Both the position numbers and the translations under genes were made by a program. DNA of 64,000 bases from Ustulina deusta (Eukaryota; Ascomycota; Sordariomycetes; Xylariales; Xylariaceae), in the NCBI GenBank assembly GCA_023159155.1, contig JAJNNX010000086.1, positions 1 to 64,000 on the forward strand. The letters run 5' to 3'. The notes under the pieces were generated by a model that was not told the origin of the DNA, searched no databases, and saw only the letters and a program-made list of their open reading frames with translations. The first letter of the stretch is position 1; each line of letters starts with the position of its first letter. This document shows positions 45,686-56,000 of the stretch, one piece after another.

Positions 45686-46848
45686 ATGGACCGGCTGAAC
45701 CGCATGCTCGCGGGCGCGACAGGCATGGGAGGCCTCGGGGCGACGCCTGGAACGGTACGCGATCCTCCTAAAGAAACACCTTGTTTCGATGCAGCCGGCG
45801 TCGCAGTATCGGCCGGACGGCCAGCCAGTGAACTGACGAGTGCGTGTGAATAGGACAACCAAAACCTGATAGATAACTCCGAGACAGTCTACATCTCCTC
45901 CCTGGCGCTGCTGAAGATGTTACGGCATGGCCGAGCCGGTGTTCCCATGGAGGTCATGGGCCTGATGTTGGGCGAGTTTGTCGACGACTTCACAGTCCGC
46001 GTGGTCGATGTTTTCGCCATGCCCCAAAGTGGTACCGGCGTTAGTGTCGAGGCTGTCGACCCTGTTTTCCAGCAGAAGATGATGGACATGTTAACACAGA
46101 CCGGCAGGTAAGGGACGTCCGTTTCCCCCTCGCTCGTCGCATGTTAACAGATAATCCTAGACCCGAGTCGGTCGTCGGGTGGTATCACTCCCATCCCGGC
46201 TTCGGCTGTTGGCTCTCCTCGGTCGATATCAATACCCAACAGTCTTTTGAACAACTAACTCCTCGCGCCGTTGCCGTCGTCGTGGATCCTATCCAGTCCG
46301 TGAAGGGCAAGGTCGTCATCGATGCCTTCCGGCTCATCAACCCACAATCTCTGATGCTTGGTCAGGAGCCGAGGCAAAGCACGTCCAACTTGGGTCATCT
46401 CAACAAGCCTTCTATACAAGCCCTCATCCACGGCCTCAACCGACACTACTACTCGATTGGCATCAATTATCGAAAGACCGCCTTGGAGGAGAACATGCTC
46501 ATGAACCTTCACAAGCATGTTTGGACCGAGGCCCTCGAGATGGAGGACTTCCGACATGAAGGCGAGCGCAACAAGGATCATTTCAAGAGACTAGTCACAT
46601 TGGCCGAGGGATACGAGAAGAGAGTCAAGGAGGAGACTGAGTTGACTAAGGATCAGCTCAAGACCCGCTACGTTGGCAAACTCGACCCGAAGAAACACTT
46701 GGAAGACGTCGGTCAGCAGCTGATTGAGGATAATATCGTGTCTGTATCCCGACAGATGATAGACAAGGAAGCCACAATGCCGAAAAAGGACGCCGTTTCC
46801 AATGGTCAAGCTAACGGCGACCACATGGAAGAGGATGAGGAGCTGTGA
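45686..46848 (+). CDS. RPN11: 26S proteasome deubiquitinase subunit Rpn11 (PSMD14)
   Basis: A 336-residue JAMM metalloprotease of the proteasome lid, which removes ubiquitin chains from substrates as they are translocated. Three exons: 45,686-45,754, 45,854-46,107 and 46,161-46,848. The introns are 99 and 53 bp, and the sum is 337 codons. The zinc site H-x-H-x7-S-x2-D is intact in [16 protein letters not shown], split only by the second intron just before it. The preceding [15 protein letters not shown] supplies the conserved glutamate. The C-terminal half carries the dimerisation and lid-assembly helices, and the last 20 residues are acidic and less conserved. The start [16 protein letters not shown] is the usual fungal N-terminus. 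Confidence 0.95.
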
Positions 46849-47390
46849 GTGTACATAGGCTGGGGTAATTACATCACGGTCTTTGGCCGGTAGCTATGTA
46901 TCATAGGGCGTTGGAACGGGCTAGCGGGTTCTGGTCTTAAAGACAATAATGACTTGCTTTCAAGCTAAGTTTTGCACCTAGCATCCTCCGCTACATCAGT
47001 CTATACCCTGTCGTGATACTTGACTAAACCTGGAATCAAATGAAGCCTCCGTCCCTGTACCTCTTCGTTTTCGTCCCAGTGGCAGCCTGTATCCGATCAT
47101 GTCAGTTCTGTTCAACTATCTGATACAATACTCATTGTGTGACAAGAATTTGATTGTACGCGTCTTATTTTCCACTCAAAGACTAGGTTGGGTGTGAAGA
47201 TGACGAGACAAGGATGTTGTCACAAATGGACAAAGGGGGCATCCCATACAAATAACTGTTTTCCAGTCCCGATCTCTAATTTAATCGTCATATTAATAAG
47301 ATTCTAACCAAAGGACATTATACGCCGGGACATGCTTTGATAGTAAGTTCCCCCTTCACAACATAGATAGCGGTACATTTCCTGTTTTAG
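46849..47390. other. Intergenic region
   Basis: 540 bp between RPN11 and the next plus-strand gene. No gene was seen. It has moderate GC with an AT-rich part near 47,270-47,320 just upstream of the following gene. No clear TATA box was found. Confidence 0.45.
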
Positions 47391-48539
47391 ATGGACAACT
47401 GTCTGAATTTCCTTAAGACCTGGTGCTGTTTCCCGTCGGCACGCTCAAGACCGAATAGCCCAATGCCTCGCGCGAGCCACTACAACGCCAGGCTGCGAAC
47501 GAATCTGGGCTGGGCGGTCCCCGTCCGCAACGCGTCATACGACGCAAGGGATCCGCCGGACCAGTCAACCGCCGCACGCCCACGTCTCAGGTCCGAAGGC
47601 CGGTTCTCGAACTCGACCGTGCAATGGTCGACATCCAGCATGACGCGCGAGGAGCTCAAGGAGCTCTTCGATCTGGTCCACGCGACCCTCGAGCACGTCC
47701 CCTACGCCATCTGCGGCCTCGCGGCCCTCATCGACCACGGCTTCACCGGCCGCCCAGCAACCCGCATCTCCATCCTCTGTCCCCAGGAGAGCAAGAACAA
47801 CGTCAAGGCGTGGTCGGCGGCGCGCGGGTACGAGGTGTACGCGGACTCGGTCGGGGTCCCGACGCGCGACGGCGCCGTCCGCCGCGTGCGCATCAAGTAC
47901 GTCGAGGCCGGCTTCGACAGGCTGCAGCGCGTGCGCTCCAGCTTCAGCGACGCCACTGTCCTGTCCCTGACGAGCCAGCTCGACAACGTCGCCGCGGGGT
48001 ACCTGGACAACCGCCGCCGGGGCAACGAGCGCGCGCTGGCCACCATCGCCAGCGACGTGTTTTTCGTCCTCGGGCTCATGGCGGCGCGCTCTGAGAGCGT
48101 CGACTCGCGGCTTCTGCCCACCTTTCTCGGCGAGGCCTTCTTCGGCGACTTCACGGCGCGGTACGCGGCCGCGCGGCCGGAGATGGTGCGCGCCGGTATC
48201 GACGTCAGCGCGGTGGTCGCGAAACACCGCGCTGCGGCCGCGCTTCGGGAGCACGACCAGCTGCTCCGGCGGTACGGGGCCAAGGGGGATGTCGTGTCGA
48301 CGCAACCCGGCCAGTTCGAGGGCATGCGGACTCTGGGCGACAGCAAGAGCGTGTACACGCTGCGGGACGGCAACGCGTCTGCTGTCCCGCCTATGCCGCA
48401 TCGCCCCGAGCCGAGCTATTTGCGCGATGGCGACCGTCTCGGCGCTTCGGGCCCGAGCGGGCTTGGACGGAGCCTTACGACGGCCAGGGAGCCGAGGAAG
48501 CCTAAGGCGGCCGATAGACCGGCTGCTGACTGGGTTTAG
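47391..48539 (+). CDS. Fungal protein of unknown function, nucleotidyltransferase-like
   Basis: A single-exon 382-residue ORF, ATG at 47,391. I do not recognise a named family. Residues about 85-120 (LKELFDLVHATLEHVPYAICGLAALIDHGF) followed by R-x-T-R-I-S-I-L-C-P resemble the helix-G-G/L-x-A-L-x-x-H-G-x-x-R-x-T-x-D opening of nucleotidyltransferase-fold proteins. The metal-binding Asp pair is not clearly present, so catalytic activity is doubtful. The central part (120-300) is mixed helix-strand and the last 80 residues are Pro/Arg-rich and probably disordered. Codon third positions are strongly G/C, and long opposite-strand open frames are a by-product of that. No signal peptide or membrane segment. 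Coding status is supported by length and composition. Confidence 0.65.
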   Translation: MDNCLNFLKTWCCFPSARSRPNSPMPRASHYNARLRTNLGWAVPVRNASYDARDPPDQSTAARPRLRSEGRFSNSTVQWSTSSMTREELKELFDLVHATLEHVPYAICGLAALIDHGFTGRPATRISILCPQESKNNVKAWSAARGYEVYADSVGVPTRDGAVRRVRIKYVEAGFDRLQRVRSSFSDATVLSLTSQLDNVAAGYLDNRRRGNERALATIASDVFFVLGLMAARSESVDSRLLPTFLGEAFFGDFTARYAAARPEMVRAGIDVSAVVAKHRAAAALREHDQLLRRYGAKGDVVSTQPGQFEGMRTLGDSKSVYTLRDGNASAVPPMPHRPEPSYLRDGDRLGASGPSGLGRSLTTAREPRKPKAADRPAADWV

Positions 48540-48789
48540 TTGCGGTGAATGTTGGTAGAGGTGAATGTGAAAATGACTGGGGCTGATTCTAGTAAGTTAC
48601 ATTTAACCCCTCCCGCCCTTTTCCCACGCAGTAATGAGATGATTCAGTTGACCTTCTGTGCGAGATGGGCCGATACGAGGTTGAGTAGGTAGTAGATGAT
48701 TGTGGCTTAATCCAAACAGTATTAAATGAGATAAGTGTACAGAGTTTCGTACAGCGAATTTATATATATGCATAGCATCGTAGAATTAA

Positions 48790-50532
48790 TTACAGTGACC
48801 ATGTGGCCAATATCCTCTCGGCCCCCTTCTCGGCGGCCACCATAACGCCAAACTGCGGGTTGACGGTCAACGGCGAGACGATGGACGCGTCAACGACGAA
48901 GATATTGGTCGTGCCAATGACTCTCGTGTTCGCGTCGACGCAGCGGCCAATCCGACAGGAGCTAGACCAATGCTGCACAGAGCCCACGGCGTACGCGGAA
49001 GGGGTGGTGATATAATTGTAAATTTCCTGCACGGTGGCGTGTCGGGGTATATTCAAGGGTGTAAGCCCGGTCCGGGAGGGGGCCTGCGGGGTCGAACTCG
49101 GGAGATGCTGGAAGATCTCATGGATGAATTTGGCAATGTTCATGCCGTCCTGCGGATGGGAGTAGTACACGCCGGAACCAGCTGTGGGGACAAATTGACC
49201 ATCGCTTGAGAGAACGACTCGTCCGGCTGACAACAATCCCGAAGTGCCGTATACATTCATCGTGATCGTGTTGTTGCCGGTGTAGCCGCTGTACCCGGAC
49301 GAGTCGATTGTTCCCTGCACCCCGGTCCTGCTACCGTCCGGGTTAGGGACGTAGCCCCAGAAGACAGAGGTCTGCGAAGCAAAGGCATAGGGACCGCTGC
49401 GGTTTTTCAGGTATAGGTCTTTGTCAGACGGCACCGGGTTATCGTAGCTATGTGTGTACGATTTTATCGCCGGCCCGGAGAGCTCGATGAAGGTATTGGG
49501 ATTATCAAAGAGGCCTTCGCCCACCTCGCGGTTGACGACCCAGTTGGAACGGGATGTTGATGCCGCCGGCAACTGGGACAGGATGTCAGACGGGCCAATG
49601 CCAGAATGCATGAGAAGACCCGGTGACGCGATTGCGCCTGCACTAACGATGACTCGTCCACCGAGCGAAAGCGGGATGGTGACGTTGTGGTTATTCACGG
49701 TAGCCAGGACGCCAGAAGCAATTCCGCGGATTTGTTGAATACTTCGGACCCTCACACTCGTCTCCAAGTGGAAACTCTTGCGCTTCAAGGCATCCTGAAG
49801 ATGAGTGCGTACGGGCCCTCCTCTCTGGCCGTCGATATAGTTGTAGGCCGGTCTCCCGAATACCCTGTCCTTTTTGTTCGGTTCAGCATTGAAGGACACA
49901 TTCGAAAACCCGGCAGAATCCACCAGCCACTCTTTAGCTGCTTTGTAGCCGCTCTGTAAGTAAAATTTGTCATCGCGAGAGTACGCCGTCACGGACTTCT
50001 GCTTTGCCAATAGCCTCCTGGTAGCGTTTCGAACGTCGGCACTCTTCCACCCTTTAGGGTGATAATTGTCCCAGTCCGACGCCGGGGGCTGGAAATACAG
50101 GCCCGCGTTGATGGCGCTGTTGCCGCCAATGGTGCATGCTTGGTAGCTATTGACGATCCCTGGTGGACAAAGAAGGGTTTTGCTGCCGCTGAAGATGCTT
50201 TTGTCTAGTGAAAATTAGCGCACTGTTTGGGTCGCCATCTCAAAGTTGTTGTAGTTACATAGTCCGGGAACATCAACACGGCTCAGCGATTGCCCAGAGA
50301 GCCACTCAGGCTTCTCTTTCCCCCCCGTGATCCCGTAAGATGGACCACCAACCTCGAGCAGAAGCGTCTTCTTCCCAGCTTCGCTAAGTCGATCTGCCAC
50401 GATAATACCGGCAGTGCCTGCCCCAATGACAATGGCATCCCATTTCTGGTCTGTCCAATCCGCCAGAGGAGTTGCAGATGAGCAGGTATATAGAGAAGCA
50501 GCGGCAGCAAGCCACAATACCGGTGACTTCAT
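48790..50532 (-). CDS. Secreted GMC oxidoreductase, cellobiose-dehydrogenase-like
   Basis: A 562-residue FAD enzyme of the GMC family (CAZy AA3-type). Exons 50,259-50,532 and 48,790-50,204 are separated by a 54-bp intron (GTAACT...CACTAG) that removes an in-frame TAA and restores VPGLYKSIF; the sum is 563 codons. A signal peptide of about 20 residues (MKSPVLWLAAAASLYTCSSA) precedes the ADP-binding loop GAGTAGIIVADRLSEAGKK. Next come the GGNSAINAG flavin motif, the PROSITE-2-like GAIASPGLLMHSGIGP, and the C-terminal active-site His (VGSVQHW) and Asn (LTVNPQFG). The overall pattern resembles the flavodehydrogenase domain of cellobiose dehydrogenase. No cytochrome domain or cellulose-binding module is attached. 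The electron donor is unknown. Confidence 0.87.
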
Positions 50533-51147
50533 ATTGTTATGGGGGAGGAAAAGGTTGAGTGCGTTCCTGAAATCTTTGATCCTTCCTCTTTATATTAGGC
50601 AAACAAAGCCGATGCCCGGGTATTAGCTCAAATACAGAGTCTACGAAGCATGGCAAACAAATATGGCCACGACAGATCTCTGCTGTGCTACTCAACTTAT
50701 ATGGACCGGCATAGCAGAGTGAAGTGGCCATCTTATCATAACTTGCAGCTCGTATTGATTTCACACAGCATATTAGTTCTTACAAAACATTCCTTGTCTT
50801 TCGGGATTAGTATATCTCATTATTAAATATGGACCTCGTATTGGGAAGTTCTCTAGTTTGGCTCTAGGGCATAGCTCACCAAGTCCTAGATGTCAGCTAA
50901 GCTTTGCACGGTTGTATGACCAATCGGGTCGTAGAGCGCATGTTGGCTCGGTGGGCTGATCGACGCCGAACAGCTATTTACGTGATCACGAATAGTACAA
51001 TTCGCCCCAGCTGTACCTACCCGAGACAGGGCGCGGCATTTCGAGAGATGTGGCGCCGGCTGACGTCCGATCAGCTCGATATGTGCTTTGCTTCGGTCCC
51101 GTGGGTTGCACGGAGATGCCGTATATCATCAACGTTGATGATAGAAT

Positions 51148-51273
51148 GAGGAAGTAATACTGGGGCGAAGAGAAAGCTGTACCTATAGGCATTGTCTAAT
51201 GTTCCCGAGAGAGGAAGTAATATTGGGGCAAAAAGAAAGCTGTACCTATAGGGATTGTCTATTGCTCCCGAGA
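51148..51273. repeat. 63-bp tandem duplication
   Basis: Two adjacent units, 51,148-51,210 and 51,211-51,273, both start GAGGAAGTAATA and end CCCGAGA. They differ at only a few positions. This is recent slippage or a local duplication; non-coding. Confidence 0.85.
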
Positions 51274-51700
51274 TGATGTAATCCGCTAATCTACTAGTAT
51301 TAGGTAACACGAACCCACTAAGATGAGCCATGAAAAATCTCTACAGTGACCCACACAGTTTTGATTGCGAAGTCGAGAACTTGAAGTATTACCTAAGTAT
51401 CTAGCTGTCAAGGTAACTTTTCCACAGCTTACAAGTACATTATAACCCTTTTTTGAACCGCACTTAAGCAACGTGCAGCAAGCTCAATTCAAGTAACAAA
51501 GGTAAGGAAGCGATGCTCGGCCGGCGTACGAGTCCTTCTTCACACCCAGTGCAGACGGGCTGCGATGCAGGTAGACTACATGTAGATATTGCAAGACATC
51601 CATCTTAGGGGGTTAATGCATGCATCCGGGCTGTCCCCTCACAGCTTCTCCTCGTCGCGTGAAGATCGTCGGTAGGTACCTACCTACCTCCCTACTCAGG

Positions 51701-51707
51701 TATAAAT
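51701..51707 (+). promoter_or_regulatory. TATA box of the deaminase gene
   Basis: TATAAAT lies 138 bp upstream of the ATG at 51,845. Directly upstream (51,671-51,690) is a run of GTAGGTACCTACCTACC. Confidence 0.5.
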
Positions 51708-51844
51708 CCAGACACAGCCAAGTGCTCTACCTACGCCATATCCGCAAGCACGAACTCCACAAGCAGGCGGGCGGGTAAATACCAATCACGAGATAAATCC
51801 AAGACGAGCCCCCGAAAACACTGCATAGGTAGTCCTCCGTCGAG

Positions 51845-52369
51845 ATGTCTCCGTTCACACCCTCACAACTCGCCCACCTCCGCCGCGCAATGGCCCTCGC
51901 AGCCGAGGCGCTCGAGGCCGGGGACGCGCCCTTCGGGTCCGTGCTGGTCTCGGACGGCGACGGCGACGGCGCCGACGCCGTCGTCCGCGAAGCGCGCAAC
52001 CGCGTGCACACCATGGGCGACGCGACGCGGCACCCGGAGTTCGAGCTGGCGCGCTGGGCCGCCGCCAACATGGCGCCCTTGGCCCGCGCCGCCGCAACCG
52101 TGTACACGTCGGGCGAGCACTGCGCCATGTGTGCGGCGGCGCACGCCTGGGCCGGGCTGGGGCGCATCGTGTATGTCGCCAGCATGGAGCAGCTCGCGGC
52201 GTGGTTGGCCGAGTTCGCTCGCGAGAACGGGGGCGCGGGGCGAGTCCTGCCGGTTGCGCCGCTTGGTGTTCAGAGTGTTGCGCCCGGGGTCCGTGTCGAG
52301 GGTCCTGTGGCCGAGCTCGAGGCTGAGGTGAAGGCTCTGCATCGTCGGTATGCGGGTTTGGCGGTGTGA
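51845..52369 (+). CDS. Cytidine-deaminase-fold nucleoside/base deaminase
   Basis: A single-exon 174-residue protein of the zinc-dependent CMP/dCMP/guanine deaminase superfamily. The first zinc motif is H63-P64-E65 (HPEFELARW; usually H-A-E or H-P-E). The second is E-H-C-A-M-C (Cys93, Cys96) where P-C-x-x-C is standard, with His in place of the proline. The zinc ligands and catalytic Glu are therefore all present. The GDAPFGSVLV strand near residues 26-35 is typical of guanine/tRNA-adenosine-type members. The C-terminus is short and Glu/Ala-rich. The substrate cannot be told from sequence. The gene is very GC-rich, especially at third positions, unlike flanking DNA, and has a TATA box upstream. 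Confidence 0.75.
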   Translation: MSPFTPSQLAHLRRAMALAAEALEAGDAPFGSVLVSDGDGDGADAVVREARNRVHTMGDATRHPEFELARWAAANMAPLARAAATVYTSGEHCAMCAAAHAWAGLGRIVYVASMEQLAAWLAEFARENGGAGRVLPVAPLGVQSVAPGVRVEGPVAELEAEVKALHRRYAGLAV

Positions 52370-53027
52370 TATCTATCTAGTGAGCGAGCTGACCTGCTTT
52401 GGTTGCCCCTCTATATACACCGGCCGTGAGAAGGAAAAATAATAATGATAATACCACATTGGCCAACCTGGCTTGATTACATGATCTAAACTAGGGTTGT
52501 CGCAAGTCACTGAAGTCCAGCTGGTGATGGTTGTACCAAGCCACTTCAGTTTTGCTGGCGTTAGGCTATGCGACTCTTCTCAAGTTTATCAGCGAATGCA
52601 AAACCTTGGTATTAGGAAGAAAGCAAAAAACAGCTTCCGTTCTACAGTTAAATAACTATGGCAATTATTAATATCGCTAAAAAAATCTTAGACAACTTGT
52701 GGGTTATAAAAAGGTTACTTCAACAGTCAACCCGTGCTATAAATCTAGTGATCAAACTATCTATATAAGAGCCCGGCCGGTAAGAGAGCAAGCATCAAGC
52801 TAGAAAAGATAATACACACGATCCTTGCCTGCTCCCTAATAACATTAACACATTAGATTTTACAAACAAGCGCATAGGCCCTGTACAGTCTATATTACAT
52901 TATGCCATGCCTTTGGCGAAGGAGGGGTATCAATGAGGAATGTCCCATCTATCAGTTGCGGCCGTGGTAACCAAACTGGACTCCGATCTCACATTTCCTA
53001 TTCGCCTCGAGCCAGAGAACGACGCCA
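52370..53027. other. Convergent intergenic region with orphan TATA-like boxes
   Basis: No gene was found. Plus-strand TATA-like strings (CTATAAATC near 52,738; CTATATAAG near 52,761) point toward the 3' end of RTC1, with no sense gene behind them. An 8-bp inverted pair (ACTGAAGT / ACTTCAGT) lies at about 52,510-52,551. Confidence 0.4.
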
Positions 53028-56000
53028 CTACCGCCGATCATCAGCAGGCCCAGCGAACTTGACGCTCTTCCTGCGTTCCCTTTCAACTCCTCCGTTGCCG
53101 GTTGCGAAACTACCGCCCCGCGAAGGGCTAGAGCTCAATATGCCCATAAGGCCACCGGACTTTTCGTTCTTCTCGTGGCCATTGCCGGCGAGAACTTCGC
53201 GAACCGTTTCCACGGCTCGGCTTTGTGGGATTTCGAGGGTGTCCCCTCTCACGCTACCAGCAGGGGTAGGAACAATCGACGCGTCCCCTGGTAGCGTTTG
53301 TTTGTTGTCGACTTTCTGGAGATCGGTAATGACGCCACGGTACTGTTCCCGCACAGCCCGTCCCAGCTCCTCAGTCCGCGCTGTACTGCTTTCGTTCCGC
53401 CACCGTCCAGGAAGGCAAGCGTGACCACAGCCGTCAAAGGGGCAACAGCCATCACTATTTGTTTGCGGGGAGTCATCCTCAAATAGGTCTGGTCTCGTAG
53501 TTTCGAGAAGTATATTCGTTCTCGAGGATGTGACGGGCGCGTGCCAATCCTGGAGGCAGCTGGCGTGACCACCGTGTGAACATCCGGGACAATACCACCA
53601 AACCGAGAGACTTGAGACCTCCGATTGGGTTGAAGTTGTACTCAAGCCTTCATTGACGGTGAGCGACGTCAATTCTGAGGCTACCTCACGGTGCCCACAG
53701 ACTGCGCAAGGTGCTACAAGTGCACAGCAACGCTCGCATTTCCAGATTTCTGAGCCTTCTGGTGAAGAGCGGCTGACCTCTCGAGGTTTGTGACACTGTG
53801 CGCATGCAAAGCCAACGGCAACTCGATCTTGAGCCGGGCGGAATATAGAACAATAATTCTCACCCCAAATTTCAATACCAGAAGGCCAACCACGGAGACA
53901 GAGATTTCGTAACATCGCTGCCTCAACAAAAAGCTTCATATTCATAAGGCGGGAGTGGTGCTGCCGTAGCACAGCGGCAGCTTGGAGGGAATCAATTATA
54001 TCGTCAGGGACAAGAGGCTTGAGAAGTAAGATCATGGCAGAGGCGTTGAGAGCTGAGCGTCTGCACTCAAACGCAATTGCCTGTGCTACTATTTCATATG
54101 GTTGAATGGGCGACGAATTAATATTAAGACTAGCATCAGAGCCAGTGGGGAAGGGGTAAGGAGGGTCGTCGTCCCAGGGCAAGAAGTCGGTTTCCGTGAT
54201 GGTAGATGATGTATGATCTTGCGGTCGAGAAGCAATTCGGTTAAATCGAGATGCTACATCATGAATGGCTAGTGGGTTGGGTCTAGATTTTGCGGGGTGT
54301 TGAAAAACTTCAATATCAGCGGAATTGCTCTCAATAGTGTCAACAGTTGCTTGAGAGATCATGAAATCTTCTGTTAAGCTGTCCGATCCGTACCTCTCAA
54401 GGGGTCGTGGCAATGGCCAATCATGGCGCCTTGGAGATTCGTCAATTTGTCGACCCCGTATTCTACTAGCAAATTCTATTTCGCTGCTTCCATCATTCGA
54501 TTCCTCTCGTCGCAGTCTGTTTGTTGTTTGCTGTAAGCTCCCTCCAGATGAGGTCCCAAGGAGGGAAGCCTGGCGACTTCCATCCGACACCGAGAACATT
54601 TGCACAAAACTCTCGTTTGAATCGAGTCTAACTGCAGGTTTTCGGCGACTATTAGGAGACCTTGGTTCCATGGGGTCAATTCTCAATGGCTCTTTCTTCT
54701 TCGGTACATCGATGGGGATTGGTAGGGTTTCGACGGCCTCTACATCATAAAAATCATAGCCTTCTGTACTCGACACCTGACTTTCTTGACTGGTGGTAGA
54801 TAAGGCAGCGGAATCAAGCCGCCCGCGGGGGGCAGATCTTCCGGAGTGAACGGCCGGCGGGAGAGAGAAAGTCTCTACCTCATGAACTAGGGTTAACTTT
54901 TTCGTAGTACCTGAGTCCTCAAATATGACCTGGTCATCTTCAACCGGTCGAGCAAGGGGAGTAGGTACGTTGGATTCGCTGTCAATCTCTTCGACGCGTC
55001 GCAACTTTCCTGGAGTCGGGCGAGTATCCAGGGAGGGCACAGATGTGGGGGGCCTCGGAGTCTCCTCGCCACTATGGCGAAGCTGAGAAGATGAACTAAC
55101 CCTTGGGGCTAAGGGCCTCGCATCATCACTCTTATTTGAAAGCGGGTCGGTCCCCTTAGCATTAGTAAGACGACACGCAAGATGATATTTTGACCTGCTT
55201 GCCAAAAGTAGGTTCATAGCATAAGACAATATACGCCATGTTTGTGCTAGCCGAAACTGACTCATGCTTTCGGCGGCCCGAGCATATCTAGCCATGATTT
55301 TCAAGACTCTCTGATCAAGTGGCCCTGCATCTTCCGAGTTTGGGAGGTCTTTTTCGAGGATTTCGAGATACTGCTGCGAGAGAAAATGGTACGTGTCGAC
55401 TTGGGTACTGCCCGGGATGCGCTTCACAGCCATGACTTGTTGGGGTTTGAAGGGAACAGTTAGCTTAATTGCTTGCTCTAATGAGATGACTTGATCTTTC
55501 ATTTCAGGGCCCGAGGGCGGAGTTGTACTCAGTGATTGCACTGATCGATGTGTACCTCTTCGCTTGCCGCCAACCCGGCGCTTTGGACCCAGGAAGCTAC
55601 CAATAACATCTTCTTCGGAGTCACTGCGGCTGATGCTGAGCATCTGGCCAGCAGGACTGGAGCTGAATGAGGAAGTAGGGAGCATGTCATGCCCTTTTAC
55701 GGTCACTCGGGGCCTTGATACCTGAACTCTCTCTTCGAGGAACATGAGGACCTCACCACGAGCAGAAAAATCGAGGCTCGAGAGGGGTTGACGGTCCATT
55801 ACTTTGGGGGCAAAAGCGACGTCGCACTGCGCAAAGCCGTCATGGCCTGCAGCCCAGAGCAAATCCTGATCGTGCCAGAGAAGGGCACTCGGCGAAGTCT
55901 CAAACAGTTCAATCTCCTTGTAGGGCATTGTCGGGCGCGCGAGATCCCAGATGTGTACCGAATTAATGCCATTCCTCAGATTGCCGCCTTCATTATAGGC

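Larger units (their letters stand above)
50533..51844. other. Divergent intergenic region
   Basis: 1.3 kb between the GMC gene and the deaminase gene. No gene was recognised. It contains a two-copy 63-bp tandem duplication (51,148-51,273) and, near the deaminase gene, a GGTAGGTACCTACC-type motif and a TATA box. Confidence 0.45.

Noticed and set aside
47565..48401. Long minus-strand frame (278 codons) opposite the unknown GC-rich gene
   Set aside because: Arg/Val/His-rich composition is what G/C-rich third positions produce on the other strand; the plus frame has the better start and more protein-like composition.
50215..50217. In-frame TAA suggesting a broken GMC gene
   Set aside because: A 54-bp GT-AG intron (50,205-50,258) removes it and restores both frame and family pattern.
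52510..52551. ACTGAAGT / ACTTCAGT inverted pair as a possible terminator or MITE end
   Set aside because: Only 8 bp with a loop of over 25 bases and no duplication; within chance expectation.
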